Positions 32,935 to 44,197 of a stretch of 64,000 bases of DNA are shown piece by piece (the first letter of the stretch is position 1; every line of letters starts with the position of its first letter). Origin of the DNA: Colocasia esculenta (Eukaryota; Streptophyta; Magnoliopsida; Alismatales; Araceae); NCBI GenBank assembly GCA_014218235.1, contig CM024756.1, forward strand, positions 72,848,152 to 72,912,151, in the 5' to 3' direction. The notes beneath the pieces are model-generated. The model saw only the letters and a list, made by a program, of their open reading frames with translations, did no database searches and was not told the origin of the DNA. Both the position numbers and the translations under genes were made by a program.

Positions 32935-35123
32935 TGATGATCCGTCTGTCCCCATGTAATTTTAATTAATTACATATATATATATATATTTTGATGATTA
33001 ACAAAACCAAACAAGAGTTTATCAATTATATCTAATGAATATTTCATAAGTCTTTTAGTGCAGGAAAAACACCAAGGTCAAACAAGCCAAGGTATGCATT
33101 ACTTCTCTGAAGCCTTAATCTCTTCAACATATTATTTCTCTAAGTTCATATCGACTTCTATTGAAGGCCATAAGGATTTCATTATAAGCATATCGATTTC
33201 AGTAGAATTATCATAATGATTTCCTTTCTGGCTGAAAAGTCATGTTGTTTCAAACAAGTCGATGCCACAACGATTCTATAAGTCATCGCAACGATTTCTT
33301 TAGAAAGCGCAACGACTTGCCCGTCGTAACGATTCTATAAGTCATCACAACGATTTCTGTAGAAAGCGCAACGACTTGCCCGTCGTAACGATTCTATAAG
33401 TCATCGCAACGATTTGTTTAGAACTCGCAACGACTTGGTCGTCGTAACAATTTCTTTAGTAATCATAACGATTTCTTAAGAACTCACAACGACTTGCTTG
33501 CCGTAATGATTTCTTTAGTGATCATAACGATTTCTTGAGAATTCACAACGACTTGCTCGCCGTAACAATTTCTTTAGTGATCATAACAATTTCTTGAGAA
33601 TTCACAATGACTTGCTCGCCATAACGATTTCTTTAGTGATCATAACGATTTCTTAAGAACTCGCAACGACTTGGTCGTCGTAACGATTTCTTTAGTAATT
33701 ACAACAATTTGTTAAGTGTTTCATATCGATTTCTTCAGAAACTCAACGATTTGCATCTTACAATGATTTGTTAAGTGTTTCATATCGATTTCTTCAGAAA
33801 CTCAACGATTTGCATCTCACAACGATTTGTTATGTATTTCATATTGATTTCTTCAGAAACACAACGATTTCTTCTGTGTCACAACGACTTAGTCAACCTG
33901 ACTTATTCATAACGATTTCATAAGTCATATAGTCATCGGTTTCATATTGACTTGATATTACCGTTGTTGACTAGTCAAAGACCACGTATGCATCTCTCTG
34001 ACGCACCTGCATTTAATGAGACCTGAACGTATCTCTGCATGCATGCAGACGATATCATCCTTATTATGCTTACTCTGATAACGTCTTTTAGAATTAAGCT
34101 ATTTGGCATTACTATTTTCATGTCTATTGCTACTGACGTTGACTGACATCAGAGACAGCTTAGCTATCTGCTATTTGAGATTGACATTTGTGCAGATCTC
34201 TGAACCAGCTTCATGGTACAACGTTAAACAAAATAGAAGCCATAGGATAATTCTGAAGATCTCATCTCTTTGCGTGCTCAAGTGATCAAAAAGACTGTTG
34301 GCTGGAAGCTTCCAAGACTCCAGACACTCTTCAGTCTAACAACTACTCACAAGAGAGAGACAACGGATACTTCAACGTCCATATTTCAAATTGAAGATAT
34401 AAATACAAGTAAGAAGAACAGAAGAAAGAATGACGTGCGTTCAAGCATTCAAGTCTTCTGAGAATTCTAGAGCCAAGATTTTCATTCCCATTTCTATAGC
34501 TCTTAGCTCTCCATTTGTAGTGAAAAATCTTTGAGAGAGCTTGTTTAGTTCTGAGAGTGAGCTTAGATTAAGATCCTTTGCTCTCAGTGCTAGTTGCATC
34601 AGATCCTTGCTTGTCCAAGCTTGATCTAGGGGCTAGTCAATCTTTTCATAGATTCCCTTGTTTGTTTCCCTTCGGTTGTGAAGGAAGACCTGGTGGTATC
34701 CAGGGTGTTGTTTCCCTTCGGTTGTGAAGGAAGACCTGGTGGTATCCAGGGTGTTGTTCCCTTCAGTGTGAAGGAAGACCTGGTGGGGTATCCAGGGTGT
34801 AGTTGTTCCCTTCGGGTGTGAAGGAAGACCAGCTGAGCTGGGTGTTGTAGTGTCCTTAAGGGGGACTGTACCCTTGTTAGTGAAATCCTGAGAAATTGCT
34901 CAGGGACTGGACATAGGACTCCTAAGGAGAGGAGGTCCGAACCAGGATAATTCTTGTGTTGTGTGGTTTGTCTTTCTCTTGTGTGTTTGTTATTCAAACT
35001 AACAGTCACTAACCTCCTTCGAAGATCATTTGTGTGAATATTTTTGTTACAGGTATCTTGTAGAATAATTTTTAAAAGACCCATTCACCCCCCCCCCCCT
35101 CTGGGCTCGTCAACTGGGCAACA
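32935..35123 (+). repeat. 3' LTR of Copia-2 (2189 bp)
   Basis: Aligns with 21818-24022 from TGATGATCCGTCTG to GGGCAACA, including motif array, TATAAATA (34398-34405) and four-unit leader repeat. Directly followed by the target duplicate actta. Confidence 0.95.
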
Positions 35124-35162
35124 ACTTATGCTTCTAGATAGCTGAAGAAGCATGAGCAGAAC
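35124..35162 (+). pseudogene. Gypsy-B RNase H, right half
   Basis: acttatgcttctaga continues the frame cut at 21817 (VVTYASR, stop, LKKHEQN), the known RNase H block. It ends where the next LTR begins, so Gypsy-C or a deletion truncates it. Confidence 0.85.
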
Positions 35163-35349
35163 TGTAACAACTTGGATTTTTAAATCCCAAATAAATGGAG
35201 ATAAATTGGTGGACAAGATTAATTAAGGACTCAATCTAGATAATTAAAGTAAAGAAAGTCAATAAAGGAAGTCTTGGGATACGTGAGAAATTCATGAAAA
35301 GGGAACACTGGTACCCCCTCAACTAGTTGTAGCTCACCAACCCTTCAAC

Positions 35350-35990
35350 TGGTCAAAATATAATGTTGATAGTCGAAGTAGAGCTTCGGATATGAAGAAG
35401 TGAGACTTCGTATAAAACTAAAGAAAATGCTATCGGCCAAAGTGGAACGTCGGATATGATGAAGTGAGACTTCGTATAAAATAGAAGAAAATGCTATCAG
35501 CCGAAGTAGAACTTCGGATATGGCGAAGTGAGCTTCGTATATGACGAAGTGAAACTTCATATAAAACAAAAGTGAATGCAGTCAGTCGAAGTAGAAATTT
35601 GTATATGACGAAGTGAGGCTTAGTATAAAATAGAAGAAAAAGCTATCAGCCGAAGTAGAACTTTGGATATGACGAAGTGAGCTTCATATATGACGAAGTG
35701 AAACTTCATATAAAACAAAAGAGAATGCAATCAGTCGAAGCAGAACTTCGTATATGACGAAGTGAAACTTCATATAAAATAGAAGAAAAAGCAGTCAGTC
35801 GAAGTATGACTTCATATATGACGACGTGGAACTTCGTATAGAATAGAACAAACACCGTCAGTCGAAGCAACACTTCGTTTATGACGAAGCGGATGGTGAA
35901 GTGAAACTTCATATCAATAAGAAGGAAACGCTATCGGCCGAAGCATGACTTCGCATATGACGAAGTTAGCTTCAACAGATCACATTGAAA
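35350..35990. repeat. GAAGT-N-ACTTC minisatellite in Gypsy-C LTR
   Basis: Degenerate units of about 73 bases, paired into a step of about 150 (for example 35494 and 35645), each with dyads such as gaagtagaacttc and gaagtgaaacttc and the spacer atataaaa. Confidence 0.85.
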
Positions 35991-36270
35991 ACATGCATGG
36001 TGAAGTAGTAATAGATGTCCCTTTAGTAAATGATGTTCAAGTGAATAATCGATGTTCCTTTAGTAATAGATGTTCAAGTGAACAATCGATGTTCAAGTGA
36101 ATAATCGATATTCCATTAGTAATCGATGTTCAAGTGAATAATTTTTTCAATATAGCCGAACCAAAAAGGTAGGTAGGGGCGGCCTCACATAGTGAGAGGG
36201 CCGCTACCTGCCCCAAGCGGCTGGTAGGAATTTTATATATTTAGGAAGATGTTGTAGTTACAAAAGAGGG

Positions 36271-36777
36271 TTAGGGCCTAATGGAAGGACACCCCACCTT
36301 ATCAAGCTGGTAGAGTCCCTTTACAATAATGGGAAGTTCGGCCCAGGAGTCCCAAGTGACAAGATGATTACAAGATAAAGCGAAATTTGCAAAACAGTCC
36401 GCAACTTTGTTAGCTTCCCTGGGAATGTGTGTGATTTCTACTTTCAAGTTCTGTGTTTTGGCTGCGATATCCTGTGTGATGCTGGCCAAGTCCCATGGGC
36501 ATGAAGTTTGCTTTGCTACGATCTGCAGGAGATTATAAGAATCAGTCTCCACCATCACCTCCGTAACTCCTCTGCTGTAGCAGAGCTGAATGTCGTCTCT
36601 AAGTGCCATCATCTCAGCAGTGAGGCTAGATTTGAGATCGTAGTATGCCCGAGCAAAAGCCCAGCAAAGCTTCCCTTCCTGATCACGAAGTAAACCTCCA
36701 CTGCCATCTGCCCCGGATGTTGTCTTGAACGCACCATCAACATTTAACTTTAATCTTCCGGCGGGGGCGTGAGCCAC
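36271..36777 (-). CDS. LINE RNase H domain (plant RVT_3 type)
   Basis: The open frame of 168 codons has LKLNVDGAFK (first Asp), GGLLRDQEGKLCWAFA, LTAEMMALRDDI (Glu), VMVETDSYNLL (Asp) and a C-terminal IPREANKVADCFANFA (Asp). This is the RNase H found at the end of ORF2 in plant L1 elements. It slightly overlaps the upstream frame (36750-36777), so the two parts are shifted relative to each other. Confidence 0.9.
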   Translation of the reverse strand: MAHAPAGRLKLNVDGAFKTTSGADGSGGLLRDQEGKLCWAFARAYYDLKSSLTAEMMALRDDIQLCYSRGVTEVMVETDSYNLLQIVAKQTSCPWDLASITQDIAAKTQNLKVEITHIPREANKVADCFANFALSCNHLVTWDSWAELPIIVKGLYQLDKVGCPSIRP

Positions 36778-37784
36778 CGAACAAATCTCGGAGTTCTTGT
36801 TTTTAGATTTTCCTCCCCATTAGTATTTTGACGAAGGGTGGTTATCCAAGACTGAGGTATTTTCTGAAACTTGGAAGATATGGAGATTGCACGAACAGAT
36901 AGCTTGGTTCTATTGATTATATGTTTGGCCGAAATTTCCTGATCTTGAAACCATGCTTTGTTCCTGCTGCACCATAGTTCCCACAAAACTGCCATGAAGG
37001 TGCATCGGATGAGGCACCCAGTGGGTGTGACCATTTCTGGACGGGTCAGGAGGACAGTCACATCATCAAGTGTGGCGTTAACCTGCAGATTTCTGAATTG
37101 CAGAAGTTCAGAAAATTCCGACCATACCTGATTGGCGATGTTACCTTTGAAGAACATATGCAAAGTGCTTTCTTCCTGAGGATGTGGACAACAGGAACAT
37201 TTAGAGACGAGAGGCACACCTTTGCTCTTCACTGTCTCATCAACAGGGATGGCTTTAAGAAGCATGCGCCACACAAGAATGGACCATTTGAGAGGAATGT
37301 AGGGAGACCACATAACTGCCCACTGTTGAGATGTTGATGGTGCAAGGCTGGATCGAACTGATTTTGTGGAGAAATGTCCATTAGTGTTAACACACCAGAT
37401 CCATGTGTCTTTGGAGTCATTTGTGGTCAAAAACTGATGAAGGAGATGTTCTGGACAATGCCGGATAGCCATCTGCAACTGAATGCTTCTGGGGTCACTG
37501 AAGGCCTGTTGAATTGTGCAGTTCTTGTCGGTCATGTTCATCCATGTGTCGTCTAGAATAAAATCTTTAAGAGGTGTTTCCCCGGTCCAAACATCAAACC
37601 AGAAGTAAGCAATAGAATTGTTGTCCATGGAGATTAACCTGTGATTTTTCTGGATGATGTGGGACGCTTGTTTCCATAGTTTTCTGTCAGCAGCCAGCAT
37701 GAAGGGGAATTGTGCTTTAGAGTGATGGCTATTGTATAAGTGCTTTCCCCTGAAAAATCTAGCCCATAAGGAGTTGGTTGTCAA
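36750..37784 (-). CDS. LINE ORF2, zf-RVT region (344 codons open)
   Basis: Starts WARFFRGKHLYN, then FWFDVWTGETPLKD and the reverse-transcriptase-associated zinc-binding block WSILVWRMLLKAIPVDE with CSCCPHPQEESTLHMFF and VWSEFSELLQ, a typical order between RT and RNase H in plant L1. It is a piece of ORF2 and not a separate gene. Confidence 0.9.
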   Translation of the reverse strand: MTTNSLWARFFRGKHLYNSHHSKAQFPFMLAADRKLWKQASHIIQKNHRLISMDNNSIAYFWFDVWTGETPLKDFILDDTWMNMTDKNCTIQQAFSDPRSIQLQMAIRHCPEHLLHQFLTTNDSKDTWIWCVNTNGHFSTKSVRSSLAPSTSQQWAVMWSPYIPLKWSILVWRMLLKAIPVDETVKSKGVPLVSKCSCCPHPQEESTLHMFFKGNIANQVWSEFSELLQFRNLQVNATLDDVTVLLTRPEMVTPTGCLIRCTFMAVLWELWCSRNKAWFQDQEISAKHIINRTKLSVRAISISSKFQKIPQSWITTLRQNTNGEENLKTRTPRFVRWLTPPPED

Positions 37785-37827
37785 GGCTTTCCAAGCATCT
37801 TAGTTCTAAAGGCGATCTGCATATGAT

Positions 37828-39065
37828 TCAGATTTTGAACACCCAGCCCTCCGCTCTCCTTCGGTTGGGAAATGGTGTTCCAACTTTTCCAATGCCTTTT
37901 CGGGGATCCCTCGTAAGAGCCCCAGAAGGAGTTGGCAAGGATCCTGTGAAAGCTTTAACAACAGAGGCCGGAATGGGCATGGCATTCATAGTATAGATAG
38001 GAATGGCTGACAGGATGTGCTGTATTAGAATCAATCTTCCTCCCAAAGATAGCAGGTCTATTTTCCATCCTTGAAGTTTGATGACGGTCTTGGAGATTAT
38101 GTTGGCAAAGTGATCTGGTTTTTGGCGACCAGGATAGATGGAAACACCCAGATACTTGACTGGTAGCTTAGCTCTTAGAAACCCGGTGGTTCTGCTGATT
38201 TTCTGAACAAGGTCGTCCTTGGCATTAGTTGGCACATAGAAGGAGCTCTTGTGTTTGTTGATTAGCTGGCCAGATGCTTCTTCATAGCTGCTAAGGAAAG
38301 CCATAAGTCTGCGCAAGTGCCTCACAGAAGCATTAGAGAAAATAAGGGTGTCATCTGCAAAAGAAGGTGCGAGACCGCCGGGCATCTAACATTAGATTGG
38401 TACCAACTACGACTGCTATGATGGAAGAGATTAGATAGACCCCTGCTAAGTGCTTCTTCAGCCATAATGAAAAGGGCAGGGGCTATCGGGTCCCCTTGCC
38501 TTACACCCCTGGATGACTTGAAAAAAACATGAGTTTTACCATTAAGTAGGATGGAAAACCAGCAATTGGAGAGGAGTGGTTCGATAATGGAGATAGCTTG
38601 GAGAGAAAACCCGAACCTTCTGAGGATAGCATAAAGAAAGTCCCATTCAAGTCTGTCATAGGCTTTTGCCATGTCTAGCTTGATGATCAAGTTACCTCCT
38701 CTGCAAGGTCTTTTGAGGTGTTGGAGCAGATCCTTCGTCAACAAGATGTTTTCAGCTATGCTTCTCTCTTTGATGAATGCATCCTATTCTTCGGAGATCA
38801 AAGTTGTTAGAAGAGTGCCCCCTGTCAGATATGACTCTGGAAATTATTTTGTACATAAGTTGGACAAACTGATTGGTCTGAAATTAGAGCATTTCTTCGG
38901 GTTCTCAACTTTAGGTATAAGGGTGATGAGGGATGAGGTGAGGGTTGTGGGGAGGTTGTGACCACAGAAGTAGGCTTGAACTGCAGCAATAATGTCAGTT
39001 TGGATGAATTCCCAGCATGCCTAGAAGAAATGCCCAGAGAGACCATCGGGTCCTAGGGCACTGTC
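37828..39065 (-). pseudogene. LINE reverse transcriptase, broken
   Basis: Pieces in three frames: ALGPDGLSGHF near 39050, NFRPISLSN-like text near 38870, LIIKLDMAKAYDRLEWDFL (first catalytic Asp) near 38690, SSRGVRQGDPIAPALF near 38490, PSFADDTLIFSN (catalytic pair at about 38350-38361), and LPVKYLGVSI and LSLGGRLILI. Several frameshifts. The FADD form is normal for LINE RT. Confidence 0.92.
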
Positions 39066-40255
39066 GGGATCCATGCTATGGGCTACCTGTTCAAGTGAAT
39101 AATTGATATTTCCTTTAGTAATCAATGTTCAAGTGAACAAATCGATGTTCCTTTAGTAATTGAGGTTCAAGGAGACAATCGATGTTTAAGTAGTAATCGA
39201 TGTGGGTTCGTAATTGATGCTTTCTTCAGTAATCGATGTTTCGAATCAAATGAATGTTGGTCAATAATCGATGTTTTCTACTATCGATTGCCCTATTATA
39301 TAGCAATCGATATGGCTCTTGAATATAAAGCGATGGAGGCCCTGTCCCCATCGTAACAAGATTACCTGGAGACTTAAATATTAGAAAGATTTGGATAGTT
39401 TATGCTTAAAACAAACCCTTAGGCACACCACTTTAGGAGTTGACAAAAAGGCATGGCCCAGGCATGGCGATCAAAGACCCCTTAAATAAGCTACACGACC
39501 CTTCTTGGCCGAACTTTATGCCTTCTTCCTGTCCTAAAGGCTGTTTGCAGCCTTTCTCCCTATGCACCCATTGCCTTGGCTAGATAAGTACCGAAGGTGA
39601 TCTTCGAATTTGAAGAGCTGGAGGGATGATCCTATAGTTTGGAGCTTGAAGCTTGGAGCTCTTCATCCTTGGACCACTTCCTCGACCTGTAGAAGCTAGA
39701 GGTTAAGAAGATGTTCTTGGCCTCTTCTGCAACTTAGGAGTTTGGATTTGAAGAGCAACAAAAAAAGGTAGGTTTTCTCAGCACAAATGAAAATGCATGT
39801 TCTTGTTCAAAGTATTCCTGGATATGTTTATGCTAATAACCTAGTGGAACGTTTTTGATTTGCATAAATGTCTGATCAGTAGAGTGTTAAGATTTCCTGA
39901 ACCTCACACCCTCGCCAGATTCACCTTGCTTCAGCCTATTTCTGGGAAACCTGACCTTTGTTCCTAGGAAACATGGCGAGTTTCCCTTGACCATCCCAGA
40001 CAAAAACCCATCTAATTTGTCCATGTCACCATGCATTTTGGAACCATTAAATTAGACATGAACACTCCAAGATTGATCATATGCTGGTTCCATCAACCTC
40101 CTGTTGGAATCCTTGTCTAAGTCTCTTGACAACATCGACTATTCTTTCTTGTTAAGCTTGAAATGACCCTTTTAACCACCTCAATTGTTCTCTTTGACAA
40201 ACTTTGACTAGCCTTGTGGCACTCTTAATCTGCACCTTTGACTAGCCCTCATGGA

Positions 40256-40445
40256 AACTTCGACTATCAACTCCGACTGTCCACTTCGACTGTCAACTTC
40301 GACTGACCACTTCGACTGTTCTCTTTGATAAATTATGACTGGCCCTTGAGGCAATTATGACTGGCCCTTTGTGGCAACTTCGATTAGCCCTTCTGGCCAC
40401 CTCGACTGTTCCTTCTTGCACATTTCGACTGTCAATTTGATTGGC
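40256..40445 (+). repeat. CGACTGTC/CGACTGGCC-type repeats in Gypsy-C leader
   Basis: About a dozen copies of cttcgactgtc, cttcgactgacc and atgactggccct at irregular 15-25 base steps, downstream of the TATA-like element. Confidence 0.75.
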
Positions 40446-41857
40446 CCTTCCGACCACCGCGATCTGTTCTATAGAAGAGCAACCAACATAACAACAACCT
40501 CGGTATCTTGTACATGTTAAAAGTGATAAGAAGGTGAAGATTATTCTAATGACTCTTAAATCGTCTTGATTTCTGTCTCCTCTGTATTTCAACTGAAATC
40601 CCACCTTGAATCTATTTGTCTTGAATCTGAAACCAAAGGAAATGTATAGAGAACCCCTTTGAGCTTGCTTGCATGACTTGATCCATCTTGATAGCTTGAA
40701 TCCTTGCCAATTATACTCTTGAAGTTCCTTGATCTGAGCTTATGTTATTGGACTCTTTGATATCTTACACTTCTGTCCTTCTTGACTCTAAATGGCCATA
40801 ATGATTTGAATTCGACACTACTGTTGGGATGATATCCTGAGCAAATGCCTGTGCAATAGGGGTTTGATGTGGTCCTGGGGAGAGCACCCCGACGTACTAG
40901 TATAGATCAACCAAATTTGAGTGGTGCTTGGCATTGGCATCCATATGTATGCAAGATAGGAAAGTGCCTTTTGTTATATGATATGAATGAAGAATGATGT
41001 GCTATTTGATATGATATGTTTGATTTGTTCATTTGACTTGATAAGTTTGATTCGTTTGAAATGGCCAATATCTGTTCATCTGTCTCATGTTGACTGGATC
41101 ATAGTTGACTGTTGTATCATTCACATGGCTTGACAATTAGCATGATTCACTTGGAATTATGTAGTATGAAACTCTTGTCCGCTACCTTCATACTTCCTGT
41201 TTACCTTGATTATTCTACATGTTATCCTTGAAATTCAGTTTGTTAATTAAGTAGATTTGCCCTCACCATGAGATATAAATCCTACTGGGCTAGTTTGCTC
41301 ATAAACGTATTAACATTTCAGGTGATTAAAGCATGTTTAGCATGTAGTCGACCCACTATTGTGGAGCTTGGGAGCGCTTTGGAGGAATTTAATTTCTAAA
41401 ATTTTTATGTGTGAGGGAATCATGTATCATATTTATAGACCAATGTGGTCAGATTTGTGTGGTGTCTTCTTTAGAAATTAGTGTTTGTACAAACCATGCA
41501 ATGAATAAAAGAAATAGTTGATGATTTATCTAGGTGTGCATTACAGATGTAGGAATCACATATTCATCATGTTGTGTTTTATGTGTGGGATTGTATGATT
41601 ATCGTGGCAAACTTTATTGCAATGGGATGAGTCAAATTCTGAGATTTAAATGTGAATATTGTTGCGGCAGAATCTTGTTTTAGTGAAATTAATTGTAGGC
41701 CCTAATGAAATGGTTAAGGCTCGGTCCCTTTCATCCTATCCTTTTCATTGATTTGAGTGTCGCGCCTCGGTGTGTCTTGAGGTATTGGTCAAGATTTATG
41801 ATTATTTCAGATTTTGAATTTTCCTGCAATTCTGACATGAATTTTGGGGGCATGACA

Positions 41858-43032
41858 AAGTGGTATTAGAGCATCCCAGTAGTCTGGGTGCATTAGAAGT
41901 GGTAATATCAAAGAATCCCAGTATCCTGAGTGCATTAGAGGTAATATTAGAGAATCCACTAGATCCTAAGATGGACAAGATAGAATTATCAGAGCATCCA
42001 TAGGTTGATTAAGGTGTTATCATAGCACTCCTGGTTAGATGTAGAGTAATTTGGAGCATCTGCCTTATTTGTCTTGATCCTTGGCTAGATAGATGGGAGT
42101 ATCTGAATCTTTAACTCTTAGATTCTAGGACTGAACAGGAGAGATATTGGAATGCCAACCATGATCTTGGATTGGACTAAGAAATATTAAGAGTTGACAC
42201 TTGATCCTAAGATAGGTAAGAAACCATATTAGAAATATCCCTTGTGATTTTGGAAGGATGAGACTGATATCAGAATGTCAATTGGGTAAGAGTAGCATCA
42301 AGGTTTCCATCTTGAACCTTGGCTGGTTGGGAATGACATCAAGCTTTGGCCTTGATCCTAAATGGGATCTCAGTCTGGACAACTAAAAGATCTGTCATGA
42401 GGACTTAGGTTCCTTGTGTCTATCCCTTGCTAGCACCCAGTGAGTTGGTGGAGCTTTGTGCTAGACCCGACCGTTTCCTTTATAAAGAAGCATTACAAGA
42501 TCCACGTATGCTCTAAGTTACAGCCTTATCATACGAACCTCACCTTATGGACCTATATTTACCTAATGCTAGATGTTTTAGGAGATACTAGAGCCTAAGT
42601 ATGGAACCTAAACTATGAGACTGTGTTGAGAGAATCCTTGAATCTTGAGAATCTATGATTCTAGCACCAAGATAGGACTCTTGTTAGCACCTGGGAACTA
42701 GTATTAAGTTCCAAACCTAATAAGGCATGGGTTGAAATTCCAGAATGGATACCTAGCCTTGATACTCAAAGGTTGTAGGTTACCTGAATATAAGAAGGAT
42801 GTCCTAGGTGATGGAGAGATTTGATAGAAGCCATGGACTAGACCTAGAACTTTCGTTGATGAAAGTTTATAAGATTTGTAGGCTAGAAGCAAGAAGCAAA
42901 AGAGAAACTGACAATCTTGGTGATTATTTTGAAGGAACTTAGACGAATGACAACTGAGGAACAATCCACAACACTTATGGATGGACTGAGGCGATTTAGA
43001 AGATAACCAAGGCCTTACTGTAGTATCAAATA
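41858..43032 (+). other. Gypsy-C untranslated leader, truncated by Copia-3
   Basis: Low-complexity sequence repeating attagagcatcc, attagagaatcc, gatcctaagat and cttgatcc phrases. No gag frame is supported. It ends at the Copia-3 LTR, and the rest of Gypsy-C is not in the window in this form. Confidence 0.6.
41861..41872 (+). promoter_or_regulatory. primer-binding site of Gypsy-C
   Basis: TGGTATTAGAGC three bases after the LTR end; one mismatch to the initiator-Met-tRNA site. Confidence 0.85.
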
Positions 43033-43863
43033 TGTAGGATGAACAGATCTAGAAGGGGGGGGTTGAATATTTCTAACAAAAAACTCAGCGAAAGCTTAAG
43101 CAATTTAAAAATCACTTCAAATTATAGATCCATAAAGATGACAATCTTATTGATCTGATGTGTGGGTGTGTGTAGTTGATGTGTGAAGCAATTTGACAAG
43201 TAGTGTGAAGGCGAAATTCCTATATATGCATCTAGCGCAGAAAACAGATCAAACCGCTGCACATGAGATTTTAGGTGGTTCGGAAATCACACCAGTGATT
43301 CCTACATCCACCCCTCACACAATGAGGCCACACTATTCAAATCTGAGTACAACACACACACTTGAGCTCGACGGCTCAAACCACACACATCAGAGCTCGA
43401 CGGCTCAGACCACACACATGAGCACGATAGCTCAAACCACACTAGCTTGATCAAATTCACAAGAAATCAGATCCTCTAGCATTGATCTGATTCACACACT
43501 TACACACACATAGAAATCTGCACAGAACACATGTACAGATCTCACGAGCACCCAAAGACAAATTGAGAAGAACACTCCAATAGATATGGATAAAAGAGAG
43601 ATGAATGGATGTTAATTTGTTGAAGACGATCTGTAGAAGCTTGAATTGAAGGTCCTTGAGAAGATCAGATGGAGTACTCTTTTAATCCACGATGCTCTGT
43701 TTTCAGATCTACTGCTTTGCACTATTTCTCCTTCTTCCTCTGTTGCTCTTCTACTTGATCTGCTCCTCTTTCAGCACTCCAATGCTTTCTCTCACTGCTT
43801 GGCCTTGATCCCCACATCCTCTATGATGGATTCGATGTAGGCTATTCCAGATGAGACAAGAGA

Positions 43864-43872
43864 CCTTTTATA
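43864..43872 (-). promoter_or_regulatory. TATA box of Copia-3 LTR
   Basis: TATAAAAGG on the minus strand, an excellent plant TATA match, about 200 bases downstream of the nearest dyads. Confidence 0.65.
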
Positions 43873-44197
43873 GCCTCTGTGCAGTCCCTTTTACGTGGGA
43901 GACAAGTGCATAGAAACTAGGGTTCACCGAAGGTTGCCACGTGTCCAAAAGTCCCTCTTTTCATTGCCACTTGGATGAAAGGGTATTTTGGTAATAAGAA
44001 AATCTCCCAGAAGTCTCCATAGATAAGTTACACCCTTTGGAAATCATACCCTTTACGTTTCCGAGTTTTCATGCAATGTGTGTCGACACTAGTTTGCATG
44101 TGTGTCGACACTACTGACTAAGTATTAGTTCTAGCTTATAGGCAGGACACTAGTGCCGACTTGATTAGCAACTTGTGTCGACCTGACTGATAGTTAT

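Larger units (their letters stand above)
21818..35123 (+). mobile_element. Copia-2: complete Sirevirus-type Ty1/copia retrotransposon, 13.3 kb
   Basis: LTRs 21818-24022 and 32935-35123 with TG...CA ends, a perfect target duplication actta (21813-21817 and 35124-35128), primer site, broken gag-pol, a very long third ORF and a doubled polypurine tract. Order of domains is gag, protease, integrase, RT, RNase H, as in Ty1/copia. It inserted into gypsy RNase H coding sequence. Sampled stretches of the LTRs look about 97 percent alike by eye, yet the coding region has many frameshifts and a protease/integrase deletion. Confidence 0.95.
36144..39087 (-). mobile_element. 5'-truncated L1-type LINE
   Basis: Flanked by a 17-bp target duplication, tgttcaagtgaataatt, at 36127-36143 and 39088-39104. 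A short T run at 36142-36147 is the poly(A) tail on the minus strand. Sense order on minus: RT, zinc-finger-like region, RNase H, 3' UTR. The endonuclease and ORF1 are absent: the sequence begins at SMDPDSALGPDG in RT, so it is truncated as usual for target-primed insertion. Some frame breaks. Confidence 0.95.
35163..41857 (+). repeat. Gypsy-C 5' LTR, about 3.7 kb, interrupted by a LINE
   Basis: Begins TGTAACAACTTGG at 35163 and ends GGGGGCATGACA at 41857, followed by a primer site. The LINE plus one target duplicate (about 2.96 kb) divides it at 36143/39088. It has GAAGT..ACTTC minisatellites, an ATCGAT-rich stretch (36000-36126, 39105-39310), a TATA-like gaatataaagc at about 39331, a donor-like aaaaggtagg near 39765 and CGACTGTC-like repeats (40256-40445). 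The block near 41275-41330 resembles 53395-53455 and 60345-60405 in other gypsy LTRs here. Confidence 0.85.

Noticed and set aside
42704..42964. 86-codon minus-strand ORF
   Set aside because: Inside the Gypsy-C untranslated leader; no domain, opposite strand.
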